The notes below the pieces were generated by a model. It was not told where the DNA came from. It saw nothing but the letters and a program-made list of their open reading frames with translations, and did not search any database. 64,000 nucleotides of DNA. Origin: CAWEYG01 sp050747885. GTDB lineage: Bacteria; Acidobacteriota; Thermoanaerobaculia; UBA5066; DATFVB01. Every line of letters starts with the position of its first letter. Within the stretch, counting starts at the first letter, position 1. Below, piece after piece: positions 9,939-18,230 of this stretch. The position numbers and the translations under genes are program-made. The DNA is taken from assembly GCA_050747885.1 (NCBI GenBank), contig JBOGJO010000034.1:1-64000 (forward strand), given 5' to 3'.

Positions 9939-10520
9939 ATGAAACGGAACTTCTGGCGAGGCGCGGCTCTTGCCGCGGCAATCATGGGTCTTTCCGCGGC
10001 CCGGCTCGCGAGAGCCGGGGCTGCGGGTCTCTGCGAGAGCGATCCCGCGTTTCACCGTCTGGATTTCTGGGTCGGAGATTGGGATGTCTACGACTCCGGG
10101 ACCTCGGTCAAAGCCGGTTCGAGCGCCTTGAAGAAGATCCTCAAGGGTTGCGCGATTTCGGTCGACTGGCTTGAAGCCGACGGGAAAGGTGAAATCCAGG
10201 AGTTGTTCTTTTACGAGAAAGCCCGCGACCTGTGGCACCAGGTGTGGATCTCCGATGCCGGGCCGACGAAAGAAAGGCGCGCCACCGCAGGCGGACCGGC
10301 GGGCTCCCTGCGATTCCTCGGCGACGTGCTCATGTTGGACGGGCGTTCGTATCTGGACCGCAGCACGGTGACGCCGATGCCCGCTGGCGGAGTCCATCAG
10401 CTCATCGAGATCTCGAGGGACGGGGGCTCGACGTGGCAAGCGACCTTCGACGCGGTCTACCGGCGGAGGGTTTCCAGGAGCGTCAGCGGAGAGCCGGGTC
10501 CAGGACGCAGCGGACGCTGA
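9939..10520 (+). CDS. Exported DUF1579-like protein
   Basis: A 193-residue protein with a signal peptide (MKRNFWRGAALAAAIMGLSA...) and a mature part starting with the FHRLDFWVGDWDVY motif typical of the DUF1579-like calycin-fold proteins found in soil bacteria. The ATG at 9939 is preferred to the in-frame ATG at 9888 because the signal peptide starts there. The last 38 bp overlap the end of the convergent hydrolase gene. The biochemical function of the family is not established. Confidence 0.75.
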   Translation: MKRNFWRGAALAAAIMGLSAARLARAGAAGLCESDPAFHRLDFWVGDWDVYDSGTSVKAGSSALKKILKGCAISVDWLEADGKGEIQELFFYEKARDLWHQVWISDAGPTKERRATAGGPAGSLRFLGDVLMLDGRSYLDRSTVTPMPAGGVHQLIEISRDGGSTWQATFDAVYRRRVSRSVSGEPGPGRSGR

Positions 10521-12105
10521 GCGCGTAGGGTTCTTCGACTTCGCTTCGCCACACGACGGACCGGGCGCTCGACACGTCGCGATGCCAGGCGACTCCCGGC
10601 CGGGGCTCGTCGGCGGTCCAGAGCGCGGCGGCGCGGTCGTCGCCGTTGCCCTCGCGAAAGAGCCCGCGTGGATTGCGCCAGCCGGAAAGAAGAATGTCGA
10701 GTCCGGACTTCCCGCCGGCCTTCAAGGCGTCGCCCACTCGGGGGCCGCGTCCTCTCGTCTGATCGAGCTCGGCGGGATCCATGCCGAGGAACTTTTCGAC
10801 GGCCTTCCATTCCGCGTCCGTCGAGAGGTGCGATCCCGCCGGGCAGGCCTCACGGGCAATTCTCCACGGGTAGAGCCTGCCGAACTGCCCGCAACTCTCG
10901 GGCTTGGCGTCGAAGCAGAAAGATCCCTCCGCGGGATAATCCAGGTTTCGTCCGAACCAGGTCATTCCCGCAATCCGGACGAGCAGATAGGTCTGCCCGT
11001 CGCGCGGGTCCGCCAGCGTGGAATCGCCGACGCTCGCATGACCTCTGAGCCAGGCGAGGATCATCGCAAGAGCGCCTTCGTCGAAGGCTCCCGAGCCCAT
11101 GAGGTTCATTCCGTCCTGCGGGGACGCGTGCAGGCCAAACACGTGATCCATCCGGGGGCGTTCAACGAAAAGGGCGAACCCCGGGTGCCGGGCATTGACG
11201 ATCGCGGCGATGCGCTCGTGATCCTCGCGGCCCATGATGAAGTCATATTCGCCGTGGATCACCAGCACCGGCGAGTCCACCCGGGCCCACGCGGCCTCGA
11301 GGTCGAGTTTCTGGAGCTGCTGAGAGAAGCGGGCCGGGCGGCCGTACTGTCGGTCCGGGTCGTCGGAGTACACATCGGCGAGGTCGGGTCGCGCTTTCAC
11401 GACCGCGCCGGGCGTCATCCCTCGATTGAGGTACAGGTCGTAGAGCTCCTCGACCCTTCGCATGGCGTCGTTCACGTCGCCGGGAGACCTTCCCGAAAGC
11501 ATTCTCTGGCGGCGCTCGAATTCCATCATGTGCTCGAACCAGGTCTTCACCCAACCGCCGGACACGACGTAGCCGTCCACGGGCGCGCCTTCGGGGATGA
11601 GAGGCGCGAAACCGCCGCCGTTGCTCCACCCGAAGATGAAAATCCGGGAAGGGTCGACGTCCGGCCGGGCCGCGAGTTGCCGGAAGGCCGCCCGGTATCC
11701 GGCGAGCTCGGTTTCGAAGTCCGTTTCGCCGCAGATCCCCGCGCTGTCGCCGACGCCCGGTTTGTCGACTCGGAAGAACAGCATTTCCGACCGGGACGCC
11801 AGCCCTCGGATCATGCTCGCCGTCGAGCCGCGCATTTTCGGCGGAGCCTCGACGGAGTCGCAGCTGAGCCAGCCGGCGAGAAACAGCGCCGGAAGCCTTC
11901 CTTTCGCGGCCGCGGGCTTCGTGACGATCGTCCGAAGGCGCGGCCCGCCTGGCGCCGAGACCGTCCCGTACTCGACTTGGAGTCCCGGATAGGCCTCGTC
12001 CGGAGAGCTCCTGCGCGCCAGTCCGTCGGCCCCGCCCAGGACGGGAACACCGAGGAGGAGAGCCGCAAGGACGCCGAGCGTCGGTCGCGGGCCCGCGGAA
12101 GTCAC
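10483..12105 (-). CDS. Exported alpha/beta hydrolase fused to a Fibrobacter-paralogous domain
   Basis: A 540-residue protein in two parts. After a signal peptide (residues 1-26) comes an alpha/beta hydrolase (about 30-360) with nucleophile Ser in GWSNGGG, acid Asp in HGEYDF and His in RMDHVFG. Residues about 366-540 match the Fib_succ_major domain (DPRDGQTYLLVRIAG..TWF..RNLDY, then EACPAGSHLSTDAEW), a secreted-protein domain of unknown role. The GTG start at 12103-12105 overlaps the upstream stop as GTGA, which strongly supports it and implies translational coupling to the PfpI-like gene. The substrate is unknown. Confidence 0.82.
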   Translation of the reverse strand: MTSAGPRPTLGVLAALLLGVPVLGGADGLARRSSPDEAYPGLQVEYGTVSAPGGPRLRTIVTKPAAAKGRLPALFLAGWLSCDSVEAPPKMRGSTASMIRGLASRSEMLFFRVDKPGVGDSAGICGETDFETELAGYRAAFRQLAARPDVDPSRIFIFGWSNGGGFAPLIPEGAPVDGYVVSGGWVKTWFEHMMEFERRQRMLSGRSPGDVNDAMRRVEELYDLYLNRGMTPGAVVKARPDLADVYSDDPDRQYGRPARFSQQLQKLDLEAAWARVDSPVLVIHGEYDFIMGREDHERIAAIVNARHPGFALFVERPRMDHVFGLHASPQDGMNLMGSGAFDEGALAMILAWLRGHASVGDSTLADPRDGQTYLLVRIAGMTWFGRNLDYPAEGSFCFDAKPESCGQFGRLYPWRIAREACPAGSHLSTDAEWKAVEKFLGMDPAELDQTRGRGPRVGDALKAGGKSGLDILLSGWRNPRGLFREGNGDDRAAALWTADEPRPGVAWHRDVSSARSVVWRSEVEEPYALSVRCVLDPALR

Positions 12106-12893
12106 CGCGGCTGCGCCTTCACGGGTGTCGCCGCGGGATCTTTCCACCCGTTGCCCGAGTGCTCCATGTAGAACGCCTCCTGACGCGCCGTTTCCTCGCC
12201 GAGGGTTTTCGCGACGAGGTGAAGCGCGAGATCGATTCCCGAGGTCAACCCTCCGGCGGTATAGACCCGTTCGCTGCTCTGAACCCACCTCAGGCCGCGC
12301 TGGAGCTTGACGTTTGGAAACTGTTTCTCGAAGGCGTTGAAGAAGTCGTGATGGGTGGTCGCGGGATGGCCGTCGAGCAGCCCCGCTTTGCCCAGCTTGA
12401 ACGCCCCCGTGCATACCGACATGACCGTCGCGCTTTCGCTGACTTTCTTCAGCCATTCGAGCATCGCCGGCGATCCCGACTGGGCGCCGACGACGACGAT
12501 GTCGGGCTTCGGCGCGTCGGCGAAGGTGTGCGCCGGAACGACCTTCAAGCCGCCGGTCATCACGACCGGATCGGTCCCGTCGGACACGCTGTACAGTCGG
12601 AACGACGCGTCCTGAAAGACTTCCCAGGGCCCGGAAAAGTCGATGACGTTCGCATTCGGCGTGATGACGAAGGCAACGGTTGGCGGTTGTTTGTCGGTCT
12701 CGACGAGGGCCATTCCGCACTGGGGGCAGTTTCCGGGCTTGTCGAAGAGTGCGGTGTGATCCTCCATCGGACATCTCCACTTCGAGGTCGCCTGGGAGGC
12801 GGCTTCGGATCCAGCAGCGCGGCCTTCCCTTGCGAACGTGATGGCGCACAGCGCCAGAACGAGACAGATCGCCATTCCGTGGGTGGTTTTCAT
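12102..12893 (-). CDS. Exported DJ-1/PfpI protein with a heavy-metal-binding ribbon
   Basis: A 263-residue protein. Signal peptide about residues 1-25; then a short metal-binding module CPMEDHTALFDKPGNCPQCGM (three Cys plus Met/His residues, about 36-56) of the kind found at the N-terminus of copper- and silver-efflux proteins; then a DJ-1/PfpI (type 1 glutamine amidotransferase-like) domain with nucleophile Cys in VMSVCTGAFKLG. The domain order suggests a periplasmic chaperone or hydrolase that binds a metal, but no activity can be assigned. It is followed, with a 4-bp overlap, by the alpha/beta hydrolase gene. The ATG at 12891-12893 is preferred to upstream starts because it begins the signal peptide. 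Confidence 0.82.
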   Translation of the reverse strand: MKTTHGMAICLVLALCAITFAREGRAAGSEAASQATSKWRCPMEDHTALFDKPGNCPQCGMALVETDKQPPTVAFVITPNANVIDFSGPWEVFQDASFRLYSVSDGTDPVVMTGGLKVVPAHTFADAPKPDIVVVGAQSGSPAMLEWLKKVSESATVMSVCTGAFKLGKAGLLDGHPATTHHDFFNAFEKQFPNVKLQRGLRWVQSSERVYTAGGLTSGIDLALHLVAKTLGEETARQEAFYMEHSGNGWKDPAATPVKAQPR

Positions 12894-12964
12894 AGCTCTC
12901 CTCCCTTTCTTCTGAGGTCCGGAAGAAAGAGTAGGGGATTGCCGAAAAGGCTTCGAGTACCCGA

Positions 12965-13825
12965 TTAGCCTTTTGGAACTTCCCGAACCTCGCCGGCTGC
13001 GCCCCGTGCGATTCTGCGGAATTCCTTGGGGCTCATTCCCGTGAGACGACGGAAGACGCGGCTCATGTGGCTCTGGTCGGCAAAACCGGCTTGTGACGCC
13101 GCGTCGGCAAGGGTGACTTCTTCGGAGGAGATCGCCCTCCGGATCGCCTCGACCCGCCGCCAACGGAGCTCCTCGCCGACGCTTCGGCCATAGTGACGGC
13201 GAAAGGAGCGCGCGAGATGAACGGGGTGAACGCCCGCGGCGGCGGCGAGCCAGTCAAGCCGGAGCGGCCGGGAGCTCTCTTCCCGAATTTGTTCGGCGAC
13301 TCTCCGAAGCCACGCCGGCGGTCCACCTTCGACCGGGAGGCGAACGAACGTTCCCAGAAGTTGAAATGCGAGCCCTTCGAGAACGAAGTCTCCGGCCGCG
13401 TCCGTCGCGCGGATCTCGAGGCCCATCGCGGCGACGATCCGGGCAACTTCGCTCTCCGGACCCGACAGGCGCGGCGCGGCGCGGCGCAGCCCCGCGAGAT
13501 CATTGGCCGTGCCGTCCTCGAGCTCGACGCAGAGGAATCGGGCGCCGGCCGAGCCGATTTCATCCCCATGCCGGTAGCTCGCGGGGTGAAAGCGGACTCC
13601 GCCGACGGGATAGGTGGTGTCGCCGGCGCCATCCTGCTCCCGGTACGACCCTGTCGTCAGCCGGGAGAAATAGGCCGGGCCGTGCGGGTGGGGCCCGTTC
13701 TTCGAGGGACGGCGGTGCCGGAGCTCGGTGAAGACGAATCCGGGCACGCGGCGGCGACGGACGACCTCACCGAGGAATCCGGAAGCGGCTGGTCGGGGCT
13801 CAGGGGGCGCGGACATGGTGAACAA
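12965..13825 (-). CDS. AraC-family transcriptional regulator
   Basis: A 286-residue regulator. The N-terminal half is a cupin-like sensing domain (HPHGPAYFSRLTTGSY, VGGVRFHPASYRHGD), and the C-terminal hundred residues hold the two helix-turn-helix motifs of the AraC family (LDWLAAAAGVHPVHLARSF and LADAASQAGFADQSHMSRVF, then TGMSPKEFRR). It lies 71 bp upstream of the PfpI-hydrolase pair on the same strand and may control it. The ligand is unknown. Confidence 0.9.
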   Translation of the reverse strand: MFTMSAPPEPRPAASGFLGEVVRRRRVPGFVFTELRHRRPSKNGPHPHGPAYFSRLTTGSYREQDGAGDTTYPVGGVRFHPASYRHGDEIGSAGARFLCVELEDGTANDLAGLRRAAPRLSGPESEVARIVAAMGLEIRATDAAGDFVLEGLAFQLLGTFVRLPVEGGPPAWLRRVAEQIREESSRPLRLDWLAAAAGVHPVHLARSFRRHYGRSVGEELRWRRVEAIRRAISSEEVTLADAASQAGFADQSHMSRVFRRLTGMSPKEFRRIARGAAGEVREVPKG

Positions 13826-13870
13826 TTCGCTTTCGAAGGATTGTACGCACGGGGGCGAAAAGAGTTGCGT

Positions 13871-14911
13871 TCAGGCGCCGAGCGGCCAGCGCGAACGCGC
13901 GTTGACCGAGAGAAAATCCTTCGCCCCTTCCCGGCGAAATCGGAGCAGCCCCGCAAACGCGATCATCGCCGCGTTGTCACCCGTGAGCGACCGGTCGGGA
14001 AGGAACGCCTCCATTCCTCTCTCCCCGGCCCATCCGGCGGATCTCTCCCTAAGCTCCGTGTTCGCCGCGACCCCTCCCGAGAGTGCCAGCCGATCCATGC
14101 CCTCGCGGACGCGGACCGTTTCCAACCGGTCGAGAAGCTGGTCCACGATCGAACGCTGAAAGCCGGCGAGCAGGCCGGCCAGTTCCTCGCCAACGTCCCC
14201 CTCGGCGATTTCGCCGGAAATCCCTCTCGCCTCGAGCTCGCGAATCAGCTGGGTTTTGAGGCCGGAAAACGTGAAGTTCAGGGAACCGTCGTTGAACCTT
14301 CCGATCTTGAACCGGGGGCCCTTGCCGCCGGCGCGGCGCGCGATCCGGTCGATCACCGGCCCGCCCGGATAGCCGAGGCCGGCGCGGCGCGCGACTTTGT
14401 CGAAGACCTCGCCGGGCGCGTCGTCCCCCGCGCGGGCGAGGGCGACGACTCTTTCCCGCTCGACCCGAACGAGCTCGGAGTGGCCTCCCGACACGACGAG
14501 GCCGTGAAACGGGAAATCGATTCCTCGGGCGGCCGACCCATCGGCGAACAAGAACGGCGAGTAGAGATGCCCTTCCAGGTGAGAGACCGGTTGGAACGGA
14601 ATGCCCTGGGCCAGCGCGAGCGCTTTTCCGGCGGAAAGGCCCACCAGCAGGGCGCCGATCAGCCCCGGACCCGCCGTCGCCGCGACGAGGTCGATGTCGC
14701 CCAGCGACGCGCCGGATTCCAAAAGCGCCTCGTCGAAGACGGAGGAGATGTTCTCCAGGTGATGGCGCGAGGCGATCTCCGGCACGACGCCGCCGTAGCG
14801 CGCGTGCATCTTCATCTGCGACGAGACCACGTTGGAGAGGATTCGGCCCTCGCCGTCGATCACCGCCACGGACGTCTCGTCGCACGAGGTCTCGATCCCG
14901 AGAATTCTCAT
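13871..14911 (-). CDS. tsaD: tRNA N6-adenosine threonylcarbamoyltransferase TsaD
   Basis: A 346-residue TsaD of full length, which transfers the threonylcarbamoyl group from TC-AMP to A37 of ANN-decoding tRNAs. The ASKHA-fold signatures are present: MRILGIETSCDETSVA at the N-terminus, the metal-binding histidines in HHLENI and SHLEGHLY, the nucleotide loop LVVSGGHSEL and the C-terminal SGGVAANTELR and DNAAMIA motifs. The ATG at 14909-14911 overlaps the TGA of the CGNR regulator gene, so the two are translationally coupled. An essential housekeeping gene; no oddity seen. Confidence 0.97.
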   Translation of the reverse strand: MRILGIETSCDETSVAVIDGEGRILSNVVSSQMKMHARYGGVVPEIASRHHLENISSVFDEALLESGASLGDIDLVAATAGPGLIGALLVGLSAGKALALAQGIPFQPVSHLEGHLYSPFLFADGSAARGIDFPFHGLVVSGGHSELVRVERERVVALARAGDDAPGEVFDKVARRAGLGYPGGPVIDRIARRAGGKGPRFKIGRFNDGSLNFTFSGLKTQLIRELEARGISGEIAEGDVGEELAGLLAGFQRSIVDQLLDRLETVRVREGMDRLALSGGVAANTELRERSAGWAGERGMEAFLPDRSLTGDNAAMIAFAGLLRFRREGAKDFLSVNARSRWPLGA

Positions 14912-15543
14912 TCCGTAGATTCTCTCCCGAGGGGAGCTCGAGGGGATGGGTTCCCTCGGTTCCTCGCGCTCCGATGGCGCAGGTAATATCGGCGTGCCTT
15001 TGCCCGGCTTCCGCACTCCCGCATTTCGCACCAGCGGCGGTTTTTCCGGCGGCTTCGGTCGACGAAGAGCCAGCCGCATTCGGGGTCCGCGCACTCGCGC
15101 AGAAGGCTCAGGTCGGCAGACTCCAGCAGACGGGCTGCCGACCACACCACGGCGGCCAGGATCGGGTCGAGATCACCGGCGGAGCCCGAAAAGTCCCACC
15201 GGAAGGTTCCCTTTCCGCGCGCGAGCCGGACGCCGCTCAGAGCGCGGCGCAGGAACTCGTTCAAGGCGGCGAGGTCCTCCGGCGCCGGCGCATGCCAGCG
15301 GGACAGCGGGGAGAGGATTCGGTGCAGGGTCGCCCGGAGAGCGACGGCGTCTTTGAGGATCCTCGGGGACGCCTTTTGCGGGGGGGAGTCGGCCATGAGC
15401 CCCGCCCCCGCCCCCCATTCGAGGATATCCTCGCGCGAGCCCAATCGGTCGTCGTAAGGTCCCGTGGATCGCCAGGCGGCGGTGTTGTTGAAGTCGAGGC
15501 ATCGCTCTCCTCCAACCCATTCGAAACGGGGCGTCTTCGCCAT
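14908..15543 (-). CDS. CGNR zinc-finger regulator with ABATE domain
   Basis: A 211-residue protein. The N-terminal part is the ABATE (putative stress-induced regulator) domain, starting with the usual FEWVGGERCLDFNNT. The C-terminal part is a CGNR-type zinc finger with ligands C-x4-C (CADPECG) and C-x4-C (CEMRECGSRAK); here the signature reads CGSR rather than CGNR. These are thought to be DNA-binding regulators. The gene is divergent from an EamA-like membrane protein, and an inverted repeat lies between them. It is coupled to tsaD by an ATGA overlap. Confidence 0.85.
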   Translation of the reverse strand: MAKTPRFEWVGGERCLDFNNTAAWRSTGPYDDRLGSREDILEWGAGAGLMADSPPQKASPRILKDAVALRATLHRILSPLSRWHAPAPEDLAALNEFLRRALSGVRLARGKGTFRWDFSGSAGDLDPILAAVVWSAARLLESADLSLLRECADPECGWLFVDRSRRKNRRWCEMRECGSRAKARRYYLRHRSARNRGNPSPRAPLGRESTE

Positions 15544-15555
15544 GGTAGAAATTAT

Positions 15556-15628
15556 AACCTGTATATCGTATTTGACAAGTGAGAGAGGTCGTGTTTGAAT
15601 ATCACTGGTAAATGTAATTTTACAGGTT
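15556..15628. promoter_or_regulatory. Inverted repeat between divergent regulator and transporter genes
   Basis: The stretch between the CGNR regulator and the EamA-like gene is the most AT-rich part of the region. It holds an exact 8-base inverted repeat, AACCTGTA at 15556-15563 and TACAGGTT at 15621-15628, each extended inward by AT-rich sequence that keeps partial symmetry. The right arm overlaps the possible TTG start of the EamA-like gene, and the left arm is 13 bp from the regulator's ATG. This is the usual setting of an operator bound by the divergently encoded regulator; binding is inferred. Confidence 0.45.
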
Positions 15629-16067
15629 GAAGAAAGAGAAGGAACGAGTGTTTTACTTTTCGTTTTTCCTCGTTGTCGGGGGAAACATCCTGTATCACCT
15701 TTCCCAGAAATCGATTCCCAGGGGCCTGAATCCCGCTTTTTCGGTCACCGTCAGTTACATCGCCGCCCTCGCGTTGTCGGCCGCGCTCTACCCGCTTCTG
15801 TCGGACCAGCCGTTCCGCGAGTCGGCGCGCCGCCTCAACTGGGCGAGTGTCGGAGTGGGGGTCTCGGCCGTCGCCATCGAGTTTGGGTTCCTGCTCGTGT
15901 ACCGCACGGGATGGAAGCTGAGCGTGGCCTCCCCGATGGCGAGCGCCACGATTGCCGTCATCCTGATCCCCCTCGGAATCTGGCTCTACCGGGAGCGGCT
16001 CTCTCCGGTCAACTTCCTGGGCCTGTTCCTGTGCCTGGTCGGGCTTTTTCTGGCCGTTCGGCGGTAA
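15627..16067 (+). CDS. Small EamA-like drug/metabolite transporter protein
   Basis: A 146-residue membrane protein with four hydrophobic segments, equivalent to half of a ten-helix EamA transporter, so it probably works as a dimer, like small EamA-type proteins. The last helices carry PLGIWLYRERLSPVNFLGLFLC, the conserved end of an EamA repeat. The start is a TTG at 15627; a GTG at 15648 would also fit. It is divergent from the CGNR regulator that likely controls it. The substrate is unknown. Confidence 0.8.
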   Translation: MKKEKERVFYFSFFLVVGGNILYHLSQKSIPRGLNPAFSVTVSYIAALALSAALYPLLSDQPFRESARRLNWASVGVGVSAVAIEFGFLLVYRTGWKLSVASPMASATIAVILIPLGIWLYRERLSPVNFLGLFLCLVGLFLAVRR

Positions 16068-16115
16068 ACCGGGGGAAGTTTCGGCCGGAAAGGTTTGAGG
16101 TTACGATTCCCCGCG

Positions 16116-16811
16116 ATGGCCAGACACATCGGCATCGTGGCTTGCAGCGCGGAAGGAGCGGCGCTCTGCTATCGGACAATCGCGCTCGAGGCTCAGTCCC
16201 GGATGGGCGAGCACAACCACCCGAAAATGACCATGAATTCGATTCCGATGGCCGAGCACCTGTTCTTCATCGGGGGAAATGACTGGGCCGGCGTCTCCGA
16301 CCTGCTCCTCGATTCGGCCCGTCGCGTCAAGGCGGCCGGGGCCGATTTCGCGATCTGCCCGGACAACACCTGCCACCAGGCTTTTCCGTTTCTCCTGCCC
16401 CGCTCGCCCCTTCCGTGGCTCAGCATCGCGGAGGTCGTTGCTGCCCGGGCGGAGAAATCCCGGCTCCGGAGGCTCGCGATCCTCGGCACCCGCTCCCTCA
16501 TGGAATCCAACGTCTATCCGGGGGCGCTGGCGGCTCGGGGGATCGGATTCGAGATCCCCGAGGCCACCGATCGGGCCAAGATCGACAGGATCATCTTCCA
16601 GGAGCTCGTCAACGCGATCTTCGCCGAACCCTCGCGGCTCTATTTCAACGAAGTGATGGACGAGCTGAAGGCGAAGGGCTGCGACGGCGCCGTTCTCGGG
16701 TGCACCGAGATTCCGCTCATCGTCCGCCCGGGAGACGCTCCGCTTCCGACTCTCGACTCGACGAGGCTGCTGGCCCGCGCGGCGATCGCACACGCTCTTT
16801 CCGAAAACTGA
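16116..16811 (+). CDS. Aspartate/glutamate racemase family protein
   Basis: A 231-residue member of the Asp/Glu racemase superfamily (YgeA-like). The two catalytic cysteines of the family are seen in CPDNTCHQAF (about residue 90) and GCTEIPLIV (about residue 195), and the N-terminal strand is IGIVACSAEGAALCYR. Predicted to interconvert D- and L-amino acids in the cytoplasm; the exact substrate is uncertain. The ATG at 16116 begins the first beta strand, and the longer upstream frame adds only non-conserved residues. Confidence 0.88.
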   Translation: MARHIGIVACSAEGAALCYRTIALEAQSRMGEHNHPKMTMNSIPMAEHLFFIGGNDWAGVSDLLLDSARRVKAAGADFAICPDNTCHQAFPFLLPRSPLPWLSIAEVVAARAEKSRLRRLAILGTRSLMESNVYPGALAARGIGFEIPEATDRAKIDRIIFQELVNAIFAEPSRLYFNEVMDELKAKGCDGAVLGCTEIPLIVRPGDAPLPTLDSTRLLARAAIAHALSEN

Positions 16812-16835
16812 CGAAACTCCCGGGTGGAGTCCGGC

Positions 16836-17060
16836 TCAGAATTTCGGCGAAGACGGCCCCGGACTTCCAATGTCTGATCCGGAAAGGCCGAAATGCTCCG
16901 CCGCCCATCGGCTCGTGAATTCCAGGTACGCGGCCCGCACGCGGGGACCGTCCCGGATGCCGTGCCCGGCGCCGTCGAAGATTTTGACCTCGATCCTCTC
17001 GCTCCTGGCTGCGCGCAACGCTTGCTGGAACGCGGCGATCGATTCCGGGATCGGCACGAG
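16836..17060 (-). pseudogene. C-terminal remnant of an alpha/beta hydrolase
   Basis: About 75 residues on the minus strand read like the end of a prolyl-oligopeptidase or dienelactone-hydrolase type enzyme: PIPESIAAFQQALRAARSE, then VKIFDGAGHGIRD with the catalytic His, and YLEFTSRWAAEHFG. The rest of the gene (core strands, nucleophile elbow) is absent, because the aminotransferase on the plus strand starts at 17073. This looks like a gene truncated by a past rearrangement. It could be chance, but the hydrolase pattern holds over the whole stretch. Confidence 0.5.
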
Positions 17061-17072
17061 TATGATTCCGGT

Positions 17073-18230
17073 ATGCGTCCCGCTCTCTGCTCCCGCCTCG
17101 CCCCCTTCGGCACGACGATCTTCGCGGAAATGACACGCCTGGCCAACGAGCACGGCGCAATCAACCTGGCCCAGGGCTTTCCCGACTTCGACGGGCCGGA
17201 GTTCGCGAAAGAGGCGGCGATCTCAGCGATTCGCGCGGGGCACGGTCAGTACGCGCGGGTTTCGGGACTGCCGGAGCTGCACCGGGCGCTCTCGGAGAAA
17301 TACCGGAGGGACTACGGCCTCGAATACGCCCCCGACACGGAGATCACCGTGACCTCGGGCGCGACTGAGGCGATCTTCGCGGCGATTCAGGGAATCTGCG
17401 ATCCCGGTGACGAGGTCGTTCTGTTCGAGCCGTTCTATGACTCGTATCGGGCGAGCGTCGTGATGGCGGGCGCGGTCCCGAGAGTCGTGACGCTCCACGT
17501 GCCGGGATGGCAATTCGATCCCGCGGATCTCGAGAGAGCCTTCACGTCGAAAACTCGGGCGGTTCTCGTGAACACCCCTCACAATCCGACGGGCAAGGTG
17601 TTTTCGCGGGAGGAGCTCGAGTCGATCGCTCGCCTGTGCCGGGAGCGGGACGTTCTCTGCGTCACCGACGAGGTGTACGAGCACCTCGTGTACGAGGGGA
17701 CTCACGTTCCGATGGCGACGCTTCCGGGCATGAGGGAGAGGACGATCACGATCTCGAGCTTCGGGAAGACGTATTCGCTGACGGGGTGGAAGATCGGCTG
17801 GGCCGCCGCGCCGCCCGAGCTCTGCGGCGCGGTTCGTGCCGCGCACCAGTTCATCACGTTCGCCACGGCGACCCCGCTGCAGCATGCCGCCGCGGCCTCG
17901 CTTGCCGACCGGCCGGAATACTTTCGGGACTTTCTGGCCTCCTATCTGAGAAAGCGCGATTTTCTCTGCGGGGTTCTCTCGGACGCGGGGTTCGAGGTCT
18001 ATCGCCCCGCCGGGACGTATTTCGTCTGCGCCGGTTTCGAGAAGCTCGGATTCGACGACGACGTCGCGATCTGCCGGAGCCTGACGGAAAAGACCGGTGT
18101 GGCGGCTCTCCCGCCGAGCTCGTTCTACCAGGAGTCCGTCGAAGGGAAAACTTACGTGCGCTGGGCTTTCTGCAAGCGGGACGAAACGCTGCAAGTGGCG
18201 GCGGAAAGGCTGCGAAAGCTTTGCGCGTAG
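17073..18230 (+). CDS. Methionine/glutamine-type class I aminotransferase
   Basis: A 385-residue fold-type I PLP aminotransferase of the kynurenine/glutamine/methionine aminotransferase group (YbdL-like). Signatures: INLAQGFPDFDGPEF at the N-terminus, NTPHNPTGKVFSREEL, CVTDEVYEHLVY (PLP-binding Asp and Tyr), and the Schiff-base Lys in SSFGKTYSLTGWKIGW. Its end overlaps the start of an omega-amidase-like gene by 10 bp, a pairing known to convert the oxo-acid of glutamine to 2-oxoglutarate, often for methionine salvage. The ATG at 17073 is followed by the conserved N-terminal segment. Confidence 0.9.
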   Translation: MRPALCSRLAPFGTTIFAEMTRLANEHGAINLAQGFPDFDGPEFAKEAAISAIRAGHGQYARVSGLPELHRALSEKYRRDYGLEYAPDTEITVTSGATEAIFAAIQGICDPGDEVVLFEPFYDSYRASVVMAGAVPRVVTLHVPGWQFDPADLERAFTSKTRAVLVNTPHNPTGKVFSREELESIARLCRERDVLCVTDEVYEHLVYEGTHVPMATLPGMRERTITISSFGKTYSLTGWKIGWAAAPPELCGAVRAAHQFITFATATPLQHAAAASLADRPEYFRDFLASYLRKRDFLCGVLSDAGFEVYRPAGTYFVCAGFEKLGFDDDVAICRSLTEKTGVAALPPSSFYQESVEGKTYVRWAFCKRDETLQVAAERLRKLCA

